Below, one piece after another: positions 5,780 through 5,855 of a stretch of 5,855 nt of DNA. Within the stretch, counting starts at the first letter, position 1, and every line of letters begins with the position of its first letter. Source of the DNA: Bacteroidales bacterium (GTDB taxonomy: Bacteria > Bacteroidota > Bacteroidia > Bacteroidales > Bacteroidaceae); contig SFCP01000106.1 of NCBI GenBank assembly GCA_004558535.1, forward strand, positions 1 to 5,855, read 5' to 3'. A program made the translations under genes and the position numbers. The notes under the pieces are model-generated. The model was not told where the DNA came from and searched no databases. It worked only from the letters and a program-made list of their open reading frames with translations.

Positions 5780-5855
5780 ACATATCTGCACACACAAAAT
5801 CCATCAGCCGACAAAGTGAAATTTTAATTACTTCCTTATCACTGTTAAGCTAAGG
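5780..5855. other. AT-rich end of window, no gene called
   Basis: The last 76 bases have no ribosome site with a following open frame on the + strand. On the - strand a short open frame of about 23 codons runs into the hairpin (ending CRLMDFVCADM, TAA at 5778-5780). It is blocked upstream by an in-frame TAG at about 5850-5852, so I do not call a gene. It may be a broken end of a gene entering from the right. Confidence 0.3.

Noticed and set aside
5778..5849. Short minus-strand frame entering the hairpin as a gene 3' end
   Set aside because: An in-frame TAG upstream leaves only about 23 codons without a start or ribosome site, which is too little to call.
1..5855. CRISPR array, tRNA, rRNA or riboswitch
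   Set aside because: I found no regularly spaced direct repeats, no tRNA-like cloverleaf and no conserved riboswitch core on reading either strand.

Overview
The window looks like an accessory stretch of a Firmicutes chromosome, probably a Clostridia gut-type bacterium (Oscillospiraceae or Lachnospiraceae-like). This rests on strong GGAGG ribosome sites, Gram-positive-style lipoprotein signal peptides, a TTG start, an IS1595-type transposase remnant and hsdR wording typical of that group. The assignment is inference from sequence style, since no marker gene is present.

The left part (1-1290) is a patchwork of broken genes. It opens with the 3' part of an unrecognised gene on the + strand (1-405). 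This meets, tail to tail, a C-terminal fragment of a type I restriction enzyme R subunit on the - strand (about 405-1018), which carries a one-base frameshift in a T6/A6 run. The hsdR piece abuts the C-terminal end of an M15-type peptidoglycan peptidase on the - strand (1018 to about 1165), also frameshifted. That piece in turn abuts the C-terminal end of an IS1595/ISXO2-type transposase on the + strand (about 1166-1288). Several rearrangements, at least one linked to the IS, would explain this.

The centre and right (1289-5463) hold one intact + strand operon of three genes: a TetR-family regulator (1392-1970), a DUF1254/DUF1214 lipoprotein (2041-3414) and a lipoprotein-type SdsA-like alkyl sulfatase with a complete metallo-beta-lactamase metal site (3439-5463). 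A plausible promoter and a 14-bp inverted repeat sit just upstream of tetR, overlapping the expected transcription start, as expected for autoregulation. The model is that TetR senses a ligand and controls two surface lipoproteins: the sulfatase would hydrolyse a sulfate ester outside the membrane, and the DUF1254/DUF1214 protein would assist in an unknown way. The substrate is unknown.

The right end (5464-5855) has no intact gene. It holds a possible frame-broken coding remnant (about 5464-5616) and a strong 16-bp-stem hairpin (5744-5779) that probably terminates transcription, perhaps from both sides. The most interesting item is the regulated pairing of a DUF1254/DUF1214 lipoprotein with a surface-anchored alkyl sulfatase in a Gram-positive.
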